Assembly: GCA_947646655.1 (NCBI GenBank)
Contig: CANSHI010000002.1
Span: forward strand, 62,001-126,000
Origin: an uncultured bacterium
Lineage (GTDB): Bacteria > Bacillota_I > Bacilli_A > RF39 > UBA660
Reading direction: 5' to 3'
DNA: 64,000 bases
The position numbers were made by a program, and so were the translations under genes. Below, piece after piece: positions 18,847 through 27,505 of the stretch. Positions within the stretch are counted from its first letter, which is position 1, and each line of letters opens with the position of its first letter. The notes below the pieces were generated by a model. That model was given only the letters and a program-made list of their open reading frames with translations, ran no database searches and was not told where the DNA came from.

Positions 18847-20782
18847 AATTGTTTACACTTGTATAAATTTGAGGTTCTGAGCCTTTGACAAAATAATACA
18901 TTGAATTTTTTTTATTAGTGACGTAGTCGCCTGTTATGGGGTTTAGAGGTAATCCCACGACATTGGAAGGTGGATCATACCAAGAAGCTTCAGTATCTTT
19001 TAAAGAAGTTTCTATAGCATCTGCCCATATATTTTTTGTTATTTTAGAGTAACCAGGTGATGAGTCATTGTTGTCTTTTCCAGTCCAAACAAGTAGAAGA
19101 GCATCAGGATTGTACCCAGCTATTAAATGGTCTTGATCAGTTGTACCCGTTTTTATAGCATAATCTCTAGATAATCTACCTTTTAAAGTTATAGCAGTAG
19201 GACTATTATAATCGATAAACTCTGTACTATAAGCTTTTGTCATCATTTCATTAAGAATATATACATAATTGTAATTAAGTAAGAGTTTATCTTTGTCTTT
19301 ATGTTCATATAGTAAATTTCCGTTCATGTCTTCTACACGTCTGATAAAATGGACGTCTCTTTCATATCCGCCACTTGCTAGAGTAGTATAAGCTCCTGCA
19401 AAATCTAGCAAGTTAATTTCAATGGATCCTAGAGCGAGAGAAGGAATAGGATCTAACTCTTCTTTGAGACCGACAGATTTCATTGTATCAACTAGTGTCT
19501 CTTCTCCTAAAAATATGTGTGTTTTAACTGCGTATACATTGTCTGAATAAGCAAGTGCTGCAGCCATGGTAATATCTTTATTTGCATAAATATTATTATA
19601 ATTGTTAGGAGAGTATGTTTTGTTGTCCGATAAGTTGAATGTAGTTGGTTCACTTTTAAAAGTAGAAGCCATAGTTAGTCCATTTGCCAATGCTGAGTAA
19701 TAGAGAAACGGTTTCATAGTAGAACCTACCTGTCTTTTTGCTTGAGTAGCTCTATTGAATTGTGATTCTGTATAATTTCGTCCTCCAATGAGGGCATTAA
19801 CTCCTCCATTTTTAGGATTAACATATACAGCAGCTATTTGTGTGTCGTCATCTTGCATATTTTGTTTCATCGAATTTTCGAGGTTAGTTTGTGTATCTAA
19901 ATTTAATTCTGTATATATTTTTAAACCACCTGAATCGATGATAGAATTAGGAATAGAAGAAATACTTTGCAGTTCTTGTAAAACGGCATCCTGATAATAC
20001 ATCAAAGTTTCTAAATTTTGTTTATCTCTTTTGCCATATATTGAAACTTCAGATTGGTACATATTGTTAAATTCGTCTTCAGTAATAATTTTATTATTCA
20101 GCATAGTCTTAGCAACTATTTTGGCTCGTTCGATCGATTTGTTGTAATTGGATACTGGATTATAGTTGCCCGGACTTTTTGGTATTCCAGCTAAAATACA
20201 TGATTCCTCTAGGCTTAAATCTTTGGCACTCTTATTAAAATAATAATTCGCAGCATCTTCAATTCCATAATTTCCTTGACCGAAATTTATTGTGTTTAAG
20301 TAGCCTTCTAATATTTCATCTTTAGAATAGTGGACTTCTAATTCTAAAGTTAAAAGTGCTTCTTCTATTTTTCGTGACCAAGTTTTATCAAAAGTGAGAT
20401 ACATATTTTTTACGTATTGTTGTGATATTGTAGAAGCTCCTTCTGATAAGCTTTTTCTTTTTATGTTATTCAGCATAGCTTTAGCTATTCGTAAGTAATC
20501 GAACCCTTGATGTTTATAAAAGTTTTTATCTTCTACACTTATTACTGCATTTTTAAGATTATCGCTGATGTCTTCTATGTTTACCCATTCTCTCGAACTA
20601 GATCCCTGATAGACTAATTCATTTTTATTGTCATAAATATAAAATTTTCCATTAGTCTTGATCGCTATTTTAGGAGAGGCGAGAGCATATAAGTAAAGTC
20701 CTCCTATAGAAAGTATACAAGTTATAAATAGTACTATAATAATTTTTAAGAAAGTACTTGTAAATTTTTTTATTTTAATCAC
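18845..20782 (-). CDS. Class A penicillin-binding protein (bifunctional transglycosylase/transpeptidase)
   Basis: Polymerises and cross-links peptidoglycan outside the membrane. 645 residues. One N-terminal membrane helix (about 10-33), then a glycosyltransferase-51 domain with catalytic Glu84 in EDKNFYKHQG, the ASTISQQ motif at about 116-122 and RKIEEALLTLELE at about 137-149. The transpeptidase domain has STMK (catalytic Ser354), SDN at 413-415 and KTGT at about 543-546. There is no PASTA or fibronectin tail. Resembles PbpF/PbpG-size enzymes of Bacilli. Starts with GTG at 20782 under an AAAGAGA site; converges with parB. Confidence 0.95.
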   Translation of the reverse strand: MIKIKKFTSTFLKIIIVLFITCILSIGGLYLYALASPKIAIKTNGKFYIYDNKNELVYQGSSSREWVNIEDISDNLKNAVISVEDKNFYKHQGFDYLRIAKAMLNNIKRKSLSEGASTISQQYVKNMYLTFDKTWSRKIEEALLTLELEVHYSKDEILEGYLNTINFGQGNYGIEDAANYYFNKSAKDLSLEESCILAGIPKSPGNYNPVSNYNKSIERAKIVAKTMLNNKIITEDEFNNMYQSEVSIYGKRDKQNLETLMYYQDAVLQELQSISSIPNSIIDSGGLKIYTELNLDTQTNLENSMKQNMQDDDTQIAAVYVNPKNGGVNALIGGRNYTESQFNRATQAKRQVGSTMKPFLYYSALANGLTMASTFKSEPTTFNLSDNKTYSPNNYNNIYANKDITMAAALAYSDNVYAVKTHIFLGEETLVDTMKSVGLKEELDPIPSLALGSIEINLLDFAGAYTTLASGGYERDVHFIRRVEDMNGNLLYEHKDKDKLLLNYNYVYILNEMMTKAYSTEFIDYNSPTAITLKGRLSRDYAIKTGTTDQDHLIAGYNPDALLLVWTGKDNNDSSPGYSKITKNIWADAIETSLKDTEASWYDPPSNVVGLPLNPITGDYVTNKKNSMYYFVKGSEPQIYTSVNN

Positions 20783-20800
20783 TCTCTTTCATGTTTAGTA

Positions 20801-20809
20801 TGATATAAT
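20801..20809 (+). promoter_or_regulatory. Extended -10 promoter
   Basis: TGATATAAT, 25 bases before the small gene at 20834, in the divergent gap with the PBP gene. Confidence 0.6.
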
Positions 20810-20833
20810 ATTCGCAGATTATGAGGTGATTTG

Positions 20834-21178
20834 GTGAAAGATTTACATTTTTTATTTAAAACTAATGACAATATAATTTATGATGAGAACGTTAAAGTTG
20901 CAGAAAATGATGATTACATTCTTTTTGATTTGGATAATCAAAAATTTAAAGTAAAACTATTCGACAAATTTCACTTTGTTAAAGAAACAGAAAGTGACAT
21001 ATTTGAAATTTATGAAACACCGTCTAGAGTATTAATAACATTAAAAGAGCAAGAGGCAAATTTTGGTGTTGAGTTAATTAAATTTGAACATAATATTGAG
21101 GGATGTAAACATACCATTAATTATGTAATTGAAAGTGACCCAGAAGATGTAAAATGTATAGTTTTTGAGTTACATTAA
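20834..21178 (+). CDS. Small beta-rich protein, possibly YwiB/DUF1934-like
   Basis: 114 residues, acidic, no signal or membrane segment. The alternating hydrophobic pattern predicts a small beta barrel. It ends with a NYVIESDPEDVKCIVFEL segment. I do not firmly recognise it. The size, the beta-rich pattern and the position just before rpoE suggest the YwiB (DUF1934) lipocalin-like family of Bacillota, whose function is unknown. GTG start with GAGGTGA upstream; a TTG one codon earlier is less well spaced. Expressed from the extended -10 at 20801. Confidence 0.7.
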   Translation: MKDLHFLFKTNDNIIYDENVKVAENDDYILFDLDNQKFKVKLFDKFHFVKETESDIFEIYETPSRVLITLKEQEANFGVELIKFEHNIEGCKHTINYVIESDPEDVKCIVFELH

Positions 21179-21186
21179 TTTGAATA

Positions 21187-21214
21187 TTGACATACATTAA
21201 ATTATGTGTAATAA
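21187..21214 (+). promoter_or_regulatory. Promoter of rpoE
   Basis: TTGACA (21187-21192), a 16-base spacer and TAATAA (21209-21214), leaving a leader of about 75 bases before rpoE. Confidence 0.65.
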
Positions 21215-21295
21215 TTTGTTACGAGTTATCGTATTTTAAATAACAGGTGCAATTTAAAGTACATATGATACTTTTGAAATTTTGGAGGGAATTTT

Positions 21296-21727
21296 ATGAA
21301 AAAAATAGAATTAAGTGCAGAAGAATTAGAAATGATGAATTATAATGATATTGCTCATGTAATTTTAGAAAATGTTTCTACAAAAATGAGGATTACCGAC
21401 CTTTTTAAAGAAGTTGGCAATATTTTGGGTATGGATGAAGGAACTTATGAAACTCATATTGCCGATTTTTTTGAACTATTGAGTACTGATAAAAGATTCA
21501 TAATGTTAGAAGATGGATTTTGGGATTTAAAAATTAAACATAACAAGGGAATGGAATCTTTTGACGAAGAAGACGATTCGGAAGAGGATATTATTATCGA
21601 AGAAGATGAAAGTGGTAGTGATGATGAGATATTTGATGATTCAATGAAAGCTAGCGATGATGATGTCGATGATGATGACTTATCCGATTTAGTAATTGTA
21701 GATGATATAGAAGACGATTCGAATTAA
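21296..21727 (+). CDS. rpoE: DNA-directed RNA polymerase delta subunit
   Basis: Accessory RNA polymerase subunit found in Bacilli and some Mollicutes; it speeds recycling and weakens unstable promoter complexes. 143 residues: a HARE-type winged-helix domain (residues 1-85, with MNYNDIAHVILENV and ending DGFWDLKIKH), then an almost purely Asp/Glu/Ser tail of about 55 residues. The acidic tail is the family hallmark. Ribosome binding site TTGGAGGG. It heads a group with prfA-prmC-spoIIR, 12 bases before prfA. Confidence 0.95.
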   Translation: MKKIELSAEELEMMNYNDIAHVILENVSTKMRITDLFKEVGNILGMDEGTYETHIADFFELLSTDKRFIMLEDGFWDLKIKHNKGMESFDEEDDSEEDIIIEEDESGSDDEIFDDSMKASDDDVDDDDLSDLVIVDDIEDDSN

Positions 21728-21739
21728 GGGTGATTTTGT

Positions 21740-22807
21740 ATGGATGAAAGACTTAAAATAATTAAAGATAAATTCGAAGAGTTGGATAGAGAACTTGCTA
21801 AACCTGAAGTTTTAAGTGATTTTCAAAAATTAAAAGATTTATCAAAGCAGAGAAGCGATCTTTCTTTGATTGTCGACAAATACGATGAATATAATAAGTG
21901 TTTAAATGACATATCTGAACTTAACTTGATGAAAAATGATCCTGAAATGGGTGAAATGATTAAAAGTGAACTTGAATCTTTAGAGTCTCAAAAAGAAGTG
22001 TTGTACCATGAGTTAGAAATATTGTTAATACCAAAGGATGAAAATGATGGTAAAAATATTATTATGGAAATAAGAGGTGCCGCTGGGGGAGACGAAGCAA
22101 ATATTTTTGCGGGAGATTTATTTAGAATGTATTCGTATTATGCCGATAAGCAAGGTTGGAAAATCGATGTAATACATGCGGTCGATGGTTCTAGTGGAGG
22201 TTACTCTCAAATAGAATGCATGATAAAGGGTGAGAGCGTTTATTCAAAATTGAAATATGAAAGTGGTTCTCATCGAGTTCAAAGAATACCAACTACAGAA
22301 ACACAAGGTAGAGTTCATACTTCTACAGCGACTGTTTTAGTCATGCCCGAAGTAGAAGATGTCAGTATTGAAATAAATGAAGCTGATATAAAAATGGATG
22401 TTTATCATTCCTCAGGTGCAGGTGGCCAATCCGTAAATACAGCAAATTCGGCGGTTAGACTTACGCATGTCCCTACAGGTGCGGTTGTTACTTGTCAAAC
22501 TGAGCGTAGCCAATTACAAAATAGAGAACAAGCAATGCGTTTATTGAAAATAAAGATAAACGATGAGCTAGCAAGAAAACACGAAGCTGAAATGGGTTCT
22601 ATGAGAAAATCTAAAATAGGTACTGGTGATCGTTCTGAGAAGATTAGAACTTATAATTATCCTCAAAACAGAGTAACAGACCATAGGATTAATTATTCTA
22701 TAATGGATTTAGAAAAAGTAATGGATGGGAATTTAGAACCAATAATTGAGGCTTTGGTTACAGAAGATCAAAGATTAAAATTAGAGGGATCTAATCTAGA
22801 TGCATAA
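21740..22807 (+). CDS. prfA: Peptide chain release factor 1
   Basis: Terminates translation at UAA and UAG. 355 residues. GGQ motif in SGAGGQSVNTANSAVRL (peptidyl-tRNA hydrolysis), and a stop-codon-reading segment HRVQRIPTTETQGR, where the tripeptide is PTT rather than the E. coli PAT. The N-terminal coiled domain is normal. The Gln of GGQ is the target of PrmC, encoded immediately downstream with an 8-base overlap. Confidence 0.97.
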   Translation: MDERLKIIKDKFEELDRELAKPEVLSDFQKLKDLSKQRSDLSLIVDKYDEYNKCLNDISELNLMKNDPEMGEMIKSELESLESQKEVLYHELEILLIPKDENDGKNIIMEIRGAAGGDEANIFAGDLFRMYSYYADKQGWKIDVIHAVDGSSGGYSQIECMIKGESVYSKLKYESGSHRVQRIPTTETQGRVHTSTATVLVMPEVEDVSIEINEADIKMDVYHSSGAGGQSVNTANSAVRLTHVPTGAVVTCQTERSQLQNREQAMRLLKIKINDELARKHEAEMGSMRKSKIGTGDRSEKIRTYNYPQNRVTDHRINYSIMDLEKVMDGNLEPIIEALVTEDQRLKLEGSNLDA

Positions 22808-23534
22808 TATTACTCATTCCGATTATAAATTGTTAGAAGAAAAATATAAAAATGAAGACGATTTGAAGGAAATAATTAAAAAAATTGAGGAGGAGGATTA
22901 TCCCGTTCAATATGCTATTGGCAATGTCGAATTTGTTAATGCTCAAATACTTGTCGATAAAAGGGTATTAATTCCGCGCTTTGCAACAGAGTTATTAGTA
23001 AGTAAAACTTTTGATTATATTTGTAAGCTGAGGTTAGAGAATGCTCAAATTTTAGATGTCTGCACTGGCAGTGGTGCGATTGCGATTGGTTTAAAGAAAA
23101 GATTTCAAGGGGCGACAGTTTATGCTTCCGATATATCACATGGGGCTTTAGAAGTAGCAGTTTTAAATGCTAAACTAAATGATGTTATTATCAATTTTTA
23201 TGAGGATGATGTTTTAAGTGATAAAAACAATTTAGTAGAAGCAGATATTTTAATTTCAAATCCTCCATATGTGTGTGAAGATGAATATGTAAGTCCTAAT
23301 ACAAAATATGAACCTCAAAAAGCTTTATTTCCTGGACGGGATGACATTATCTTTTATAAAACTATTTTAAATAAAAGCAAGCGTTGGAATTATAAAATTA
23401 TCGCTTTTGAAATAGGTTCTTTACAAGGAAAACGAGTTAGCAATCTAGCTAAAGAGTTTTATCCGAGTGCACAAATTAGTGTGCAAAAAGACTTTGAAGG
23501 TTTTGATCGTTTTGTCTTTATTATTAATGAATAA
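22800..23534 (+). CDS. prmC: Release factor glutamine methyltransferase PrmC
   Basis: Methylates the GGQ glutamine of release factors using SAM. 244 residues, about 40 shorter than B. subtilis PrmC because the N-terminal helical domain is reduced. Motifs: LIPRFATELLV (family LIPRPETELLV), SAM motif ILDVCTGSGAIAIGL, and the catalytic ISNPPYV at about residue 152. Start overlaps prfA. The partner arrangement prfA-prmC-spoIIR is conserved in B. subtilis. Confidence 0.95.
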   Translation: MHNITHSDYKLLEEKYKNEDDLKEIIKKIEEEDYPVQYAIGNVEFVNAQILVDKRVLIPRFATELLVSKTFDYICKLRLENAQILDVCTGSGAIAIGLKKRFQGATVYASDISHGALEVAVLNAKLNDVIINFYEDDVLSDKNNLVEADILISNPPYVCEDEYVSPNTKYEPQKALFPGRDDIIFYKTILNKSKRWNYKIIAFEIGSLQGKRVSNLAKEFYPSAQISVQKDFEGFDRFVFIINE

Positions 23535-23541
23535 ATATTAT

Positions 23542-23579
23542 AAAAAAGTACCATTACATTAGTGAAGGGGTGCTTTTTT
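23542..23579 (+). terminator. Hairpin between prmC and spoIIR that overlaps the spoIIR ribosome binding site
   Basis: An 11-pair stem (23542-23552 with 23569-23579, one G-U pair) and a 16-base loop, with a six-T 3' arm. It looks like a terminator for prmC, but its 3' arm includes the last GG of the spoIIR site GAAGGGG (23564-23570), and the ATG follows at 23581. It could therefore also shield spoIIR translation when read through from prmC. Confidence 0.65.
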
Positions 23580-23580
23580 A

Positions 23581-24096
23581 ATGAAGAAATTAATCTTTTT
23601 ATTAATAGCAGCAGTAGGTGTGAGTGTATTTATGTCCAATAATGAATATGTTGAAATTCCATCGACATCGATTCGAATGAGGGTGATAGCAAATAGTGAT
23701 AGCAGTGAAGACCAAAATAATAAAAAAATTGTTAAGTCTGCAGTTGAAGAAAAGCTTTATGAAATAACTGAAGGAGAAAAGGATTATAATAAAATTGATA
23801 ATATTATAGAATCCAACAAAGATATATTAGATAATGTAGTCGATGATGTAATAAAGAAGAACAATTTAGGTTTAGAGTTTAAATCTAATTATGGTATGAA
23901 TTATTTTCCCGAAAAAACTTTTAAAGGATTAACATATGAGGCAGGTAATTATAAATCTTATGTTGTAACTTTAGGAGAGGGAAGTGGTGAAAATTGGTGG
24001 TGTGTTTTATATCCGCCTTTATGTTTAGTAGATGAAGAAAAATCCGATTATGAATATCATTCTTTAATAAAAGATGCATTAAATAAATATAATTAA
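23581..24096 (+). CDS. spoIIR: Stage II sporulation protein R
   Basis: Forespore-made secreted signal that triggers the SpoIIGA protease to process pro-sigma-E in the mother cell. 171 residues. N-terminal membrane/signal helix (3-18), then the family signature RMRVIANSDSSEDQ, NYGMNYFPEKTF, and the C-terminal LGEGSGENWWCVLYPPLC. Shorter than B. subtilis SpoIIR (224), missing the C-terminal tail. Position directly after prmC is as in B. subtilis, which supports orthology. No sigma-F promoter could be recognised; see the hairpin upstream. Confidence 0.93.
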   Translation: MKKLIFLLIAAVGVSVFMSNNEYVEIPSTSIRMRVIANSDSSEDQNNKKIVKSAVEEKLYEITEGEKDYNKIDNIIESNKDILDNVVDDVIKKNNLGLEFKSNYGMNYFPEKTFKGLTYEAGNYKSYVVTLGEGSGENWWCVLYPPLCLVDEEKSDYEYHSLIKDALNKYN

Positions 24097-24108
24097 TTGG
24101 TGATTCTT

Positions 24109-24651
24109 TTGAACTTTTATTTCATCTTATTAATAGCGATATCTCTCAGTATGGATGCTTTTAGCCTGGCTTTATCATTTGGAACATTGTCTTTGTCACA
24201 GAAGATGAATTTTGCTTTATCATCGACTGTCGGAGTGTTCCACTTTTTTATGCCTATATTAGGGGCTTGTTTAGGTATAATATTCATTAAGGGTTTGCAC
24301 TTAGAAGCGCATTTTTTATCGACTATTATTTTTCTTTATATAGCAATTTTAATGTTCAAAGATTTTAAAGAAGATAAACAGGAGGAAGTAAAGTTATCTT
24401 TTGTGGGAATTTTAATATTTGCCTTAGGAGTTAGCTTAGATAGTTTTGGTGTAGGTTTTGCTCTGAATCTAGAATGGTATGACCTTGTAAAAGCTGCTTT
24501 TATATTTACGATTACTAGTTTTTCTTTTACTTTAGTAGGGCTTAGTCTAGGTAAGAGATTAAATAATCTTGTAGGATCTTATTCAGTTTTAGTTGGATCA
24601 ATTATTATGTTTATTTTAGCAGTAGTAAATTTTTGTCAATTTTTGTTTTAA
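24109..24651 (+). CDS. mntP: MntP/YtaF-family membrane protein, probable manganese exporter
   Basis: 180 residues with six predicted membrane helices in two homologous halves. Each half carries an acidic motif: SLSMDAFSLALSFG near the start and GVSLDSFGVGFAL in the second half, the conserved Asp pair of MntP-like exporters. B. subtilis has mntP (ywlD) a few genes after spoIIR, which fits. The family also contains the sporulation-linked YtaF, so the assignment to manganese is by context. Start is uncertain: TTG 24109 has GGTGAT upstream, while TTG 24097 and GTG 24100 are in frame. Confidence 0.8.
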   Translation: MNFYFILLIAISLSMDAFSLALSFGTLSLSQKMNFALSSTVGVFHFFMPILGACLGIIFIKGLHLEAHFLSTIIFLYIAILMFKDFKEDKQEEVKLSFVGILIFALGVSLDSFGVGFALNLEWYDLVKAAFIFTITSFSFTLVGLSLGKRLNNLVGSYSVLVGSIIMFILAVVNFCQFLF

Positions 24652-24654
24652 AAG

Positions 24655-24684
24655 TTGACTTTATACGTACAAATGGAATATAGT
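24655..24684 (+). promoter_or_regulatory. Promoter of murA
   Basis: TTGACT (24655-24660), an 18-base spacer and TATAGT (24679-24684), giving a very short leader before murA. Confidence 0.6.
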
Positions 24685-24700
24685 TAAAGTAGTGATATAT

Positions 24701-25954
24701 ATGAAAAAAATTGTTATTAATGGTGAAAAAGAATTAAATGGTGTTATCAATGTCAGTGGGGCAAAAAACAGTGTTGTTGCACTTATTCCTGCTGCTATTT
24801 TAACTGATGAAGTGGTAAAGATACTTAATACGCCAGTTTTATCAGATACTGAGAATTTAAAAAGAATTATAACTTTACTCGGTGGGGATATAACATTCGG
24901 TAATGGTGAAATGATAATCGATAGCAAAAATGTGGTCAACAATGCTATACCAAGCGATTTGTCAGAGAGATTAAGAGCTTCATATTATTTTATGGGGGCT
25001 CTATTGGCACGATTTAAAAAAGTTGAAATTCATTTTCCTGGTGGCTGTAAAATAGGTAAACGACCAATCGATTTGCATTTGATGGCTTTTCGTAAGATGG
25101 GAGCAGTGATAGATTATAACGATGATTTATATACAATTGTTGCTGATAATTTACATGGCGCTAATATTTATTTAGATTTTCCTAGTGTGGGAGCGACTGT
25201 GAATATTATGTTGGCGGCAAGTTTAGCAGACGGAATTACAGTCATCGAAAATGCTGCAAAGGAACCAGAGATTATCAATTTAGCTAGTTTAATTAATAAT
25301 ATGGGTGGTAACATTGTCGGGGCAGGAACTGATACTATTAGAATACAAGGTGTAGAGAAACTGCATGGAGCGATGATTGAGACTATTCCTGATCGTATCG
25401 AAGCTGGAACATATATTATGATCGGTGCTGTTGCGAGCAAAGATTTTAAAGTATGTAATATTATTCCTAAACATTTGGATACATTGCTTTCAAAGCTAAG
25501 AGATATGAAAGTGGATTTTTCTTTAGGAGAAGACTATATCATCTTGAATAAATCTAAAGATTTAACTTGTACCGATATTAAGACTTTAGTGTATCCAGGA
25601 TTTCCTACTGATTTAGGACAACCTATGAGTGTTCTTTTGACACAGGCAAAAGGAACATCACATTTTAAAGAAACTATTTATGAAAGTAGAACAGGACATT
25701 TTCCTGAATTAAAAAAAATGGGTGCAAATATCGAATTTGAAGGAATGGATGCTGAAATTACTGGACCATGCGGTCTTCAGGGATGCGAAGTAGAGGCAAG
25801 TGACTTAAGAGCAGGTGCTGCTTTGATTATTGCTGGTTTGATTGCCAAAGGAACGACTAAGATTTCTAATATCGATTATATTTTACGAGGTTATGAAGAT
25901 ATTGTAGTCAAACTTACCTCAGTCGGTGCTGATATAGCGATTATTGAAGAATAG
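24701..25954 (+). CDS. murA: UDP-N-acetylglucosamine 1-carboxyvinyltransferase
   Basis: First committed step of peptidoglycan synthesis: transfers enolpyruvate from PEP to UDP-GlcNAc; target of fosfomycin. 417 residues. N-terminal NGEKELNGVINVSGAKNS, active-site loop FPGGCKIGKRPIDLH with the catalytic Cys near residue 115, and the YPGFPTDLGQP segment. The ATG at 24701 gives the family start; an in-frame GTG three codons upstream lacks a better site. In B. subtilis murAA precedes spoIID, and here it lies 3 kb before spoIID. Confidence 0.95.
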   Translation: MKKIVINGEKELNGVINVSGAKNSVVALIPAAILTDEVVKILNTPVLSDTENLKRIITLLGGDITFGNGEMIIDSKNVVNNAIPSDLSERLRASYYFMGALLARFKKVEIHFPGGCKIGKRPIDLHLMAFRKMGAVIDYNDDLYTIVADNLHGANIYLDFPSVGATVNIMLAASLADGITVIENAAKEPEIINLASLINNMGGNIVGAGTDTIRIQGVEKLHGAMIETIPDRIEAGTYIMIGAVASKDFKVCNIIPKHLDTLLSKLRDMKVDFSLGEDYIILNKSKDLTCTDIKTLVYPGFPTDLGQPMSVLLTQAKGTSHFKETIYESRTGHFPELKKMGANIEFEGMDAEITGPCGLQGCEVEASDLRAGAALIIAGLIAKGTTKISNIDYILRGYEDIVVKLTSVGADIAIIEE

Positions 25955-26007
25955 AGTTGTTGCCACATAAATAAATTTATGATAAGATAAATTTAGGTGA
26001 AGTATTA

Positions 26008-26223
26008 ATGGGAAAAGAAATAGTTCCTCAGAGATTGGGAAGGAAGCTTCGGGATTTGAGAGAAGCAAAGAAATTGACACAGGAAGAGTTAAGCCAAAAA
26101 TTAAATATAAGTAGAAAAACCGTTTCAAAATGGGAAAATGGTGTTGGCTTGCCTTCGATTCAGTTTATTAAAGATGTTGCAGATTTTTATGGTGTAACAA
26201 TAGATGATATATTAAAAATGTGA
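26008..26223 (+). CDS. Small XRE-family transcriptional regulator
   Basis: 71 residues that are almost entirely one XRE helix-turn-helix: LTQEELSQKLNISRKTVSKWENG at about residues 23-45, with a five-helix fold ending DDILKM. There is no effector or membrane part. The HTH sequence is close to those of the membrane-anchored paralogues at 26308, 55367 and 60311, so it may be a truncated relative. RBS AGGTGA; ends in a terminator. It probably binds its own or a neighbouring promoter. Confidence 0.88.
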   Translation: MGKEIVPQRLGRKLRDLREAKKLTQEELSQKLNISRKTVSKWENGVGLPSIQFIKDVADFYGVTIDDILKM

Positions 26224-26246
26224 AAAGCTGTTTTAACAGTTTTTTT
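26223..26246 (+). terminator. Terminator after the small XRE gene
   Basis: Stem AAAAGCTGT with ACAGTTTTT (one G-U pair), loop TTTA, seven T. Confidence 0.75.
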
Positions 26247-26307
26247 GTTACATTTGAATATTTAAAGAAATTGTGTTATATTTTTATCATGGAGTGGAGT
26301 TGAGTAA

Positions 26308-27081
26308 ATGAAAGAATTTTTAGATTCAGTTAAAATTGGGGAAAATATAAGAGAACTGAGAGTTCAGAAGAATTGGAGTCAAGAGGAATTAGCTTCAAAA
26401 CTTTTTATAAGTAGAAAAGCTGTTTCGAAATGGGAAAACGGTCAAGGAGTACCTTCTATAGATCTTATACTAGCGATGTCAAATTTATTTGAAGTAAGTG
26501 TAGAAAAATTATTGGGAAAAACAGAAAATGATGAAAAAGCCAAAAATGAAACTCCTGTTATGGCTCCTTATAGACTTACAAGAATATTTATAACTTCTAT
26601 AATTATAGTAATATTATTTTTCTTATTTGTGTATTGGGCAACTACTTTTAATAAGTTTAGGGTATATAGTATTTATTCTACTAATGCTCAAATAACTGGT
26701 AATTATGTTGTTGCAAAACATAGAAGAATATTTAATATCAATAGTGTTAAAGTTAGTGATAACAATATAGCTAATAGAAAATATTATGATGCCGATTATC
26801 AAATAATGATGAATGATGAACTGATATTAGGATCGGGAGATATTTCTACATTTAAGCGAGAAGAAGTACAAGATTTGAAGATTTTGAGTAATTATATAAA
26901 CGATATTTCAGCTTATATAATCGATGATTTACCTAATTTAGCGAACCCTATAAAAAATGATTATTCTATTAAAATTAAATATATAGACGAAAATTATGAA
27001 GAACAATCATATGTTATAAAATTTAAGATGAACGAATTTTTTGCTAATAATCAAATATTTTACGAAAACTACGATATATAA
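26308..27081 (+). CDS. Membrane-anchored XRE helix-turn-helix regulator
   Basis: 257 residues. HTH at residues 11-70 (WSQEELASKLFISRKAVSKWENG), a short linker, one membrane helix at about 92-112 (rich in I, V and F), then an extracytoplasmic domain of about 140 residues without recognised motifs. The layout predicts a one-component membrane receptor: sensing outside, DNA binding inside. It has the same layout as the two identical proteins near 55.4 and 60.3 kb and the N-terminal half of the fusion at 12.8 kb, though the outer domains differ. Ribosome binding site GGAGTTGAG. Ligand and targets unknown. Confidence 0.8.
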   Translation: MKEFLDSVKIGENIRELRVQKNWSQEELASKLFISRKAVSKWENGQGVPSIDLILAMSNLFEVSVEKLLGKTENDEKAKNETPVMAPYRLTRIFITSIIIVILFFLFVYWATTFNKFRVYSIYSTNAQITGNYVVAKHRRIFNINSVKVSDNNIANRKYYDADYQIMMNDELILGSGDISTFKREEVQDLKILSNYINDISAYIIDDLPNLANPIKNDYSIKIKYIDENYEEQSYVIKFKMNEFFANNQIFYENYDI

Positions 27082-27092
27082 TTATAAATTTG

Positions 27093-27121
27093 TTTGCGTT
27101 TTTAAAAATATATGATATAAT
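27093..27121 (+). promoter_or_regulatory. Promoter of rpmE
   Basis: TTTGCG (27093-27098), a 17-base spacer and TATAAT (27116-27121). The leader of about 50 bases has self-complementary pieces (CCATG / CATGG) that might be an L31 autoregulatory leader; this is weak. Confidence 0.65.
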
Positions 27122-27176
27122 ACCCATGTATTGAATTTCTATGGCATACAAATGTCATGGCGGAAGGAGAGTAAAA

Positions 27177-27383
27177 ATGAAAAAGAATATACATCCTCAA
27201 TTTAAAGAATGTACTGTTACTTGTGACTGTGGTGCTACATTTACTACTAGATCAACTAAAGAGGAAATCCATGTTGAGTCTTGTAGTGAATGCCATTCAT
27301 TTTATACTGGGGCTCAAGGAAAACATAAGAAAACTGGTAATATTGAAAAGTTTAACAAGAAATATAATATTAAAGAAGACTAA
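27177..27383 (+). CDS. rpmE: 50S ribosomal protein L31, zinc-binding type
   Basis: 68 residues from the ATG at 27177, which has GGAAGGAG upstream; a longer frame from 27141 adds 12 non-family residues. Begins MKKNIHPQF, the L31 signature. Four zinc-type cysteines are present as TCDCG and SCSECHSFYTG, so this is the zinc-containing (C+) form rather than the zinc-independent YtiA form. The C-terminal HKKTGNIEKFNKKYN is typical. B. subtilis also has rpmE upstream of the prfA region. Confidence 0.96.
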   Translation: MKKNIHPQFKECTVTCDCGATFTTRSTKEEIHVESCSECHSFYTGAQGKHKKTGNIEKFNKKYNIKED

Positions 27384-27408
27384 AAGTGCATTTTTAGTTT
27401 TTTATTTT
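27379..27408 (+). terminator. Terminator after rpmE
   Basis: Seven-pair stem ACTAAAA with TTTTAGT around a 6-base loop, followed by a T-rich run. Includes the rpmE stop. Confidence 0.75.
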
Positions 27409-27505
27409 GTCTAAGTGTCTGTTTTACGACAAATCATATGGTTAAGTTAATAAATTGCTTGTTTTTTTAGAAATTGTTCAGTATGATTGAATTGGTGATG
27501 GACTT

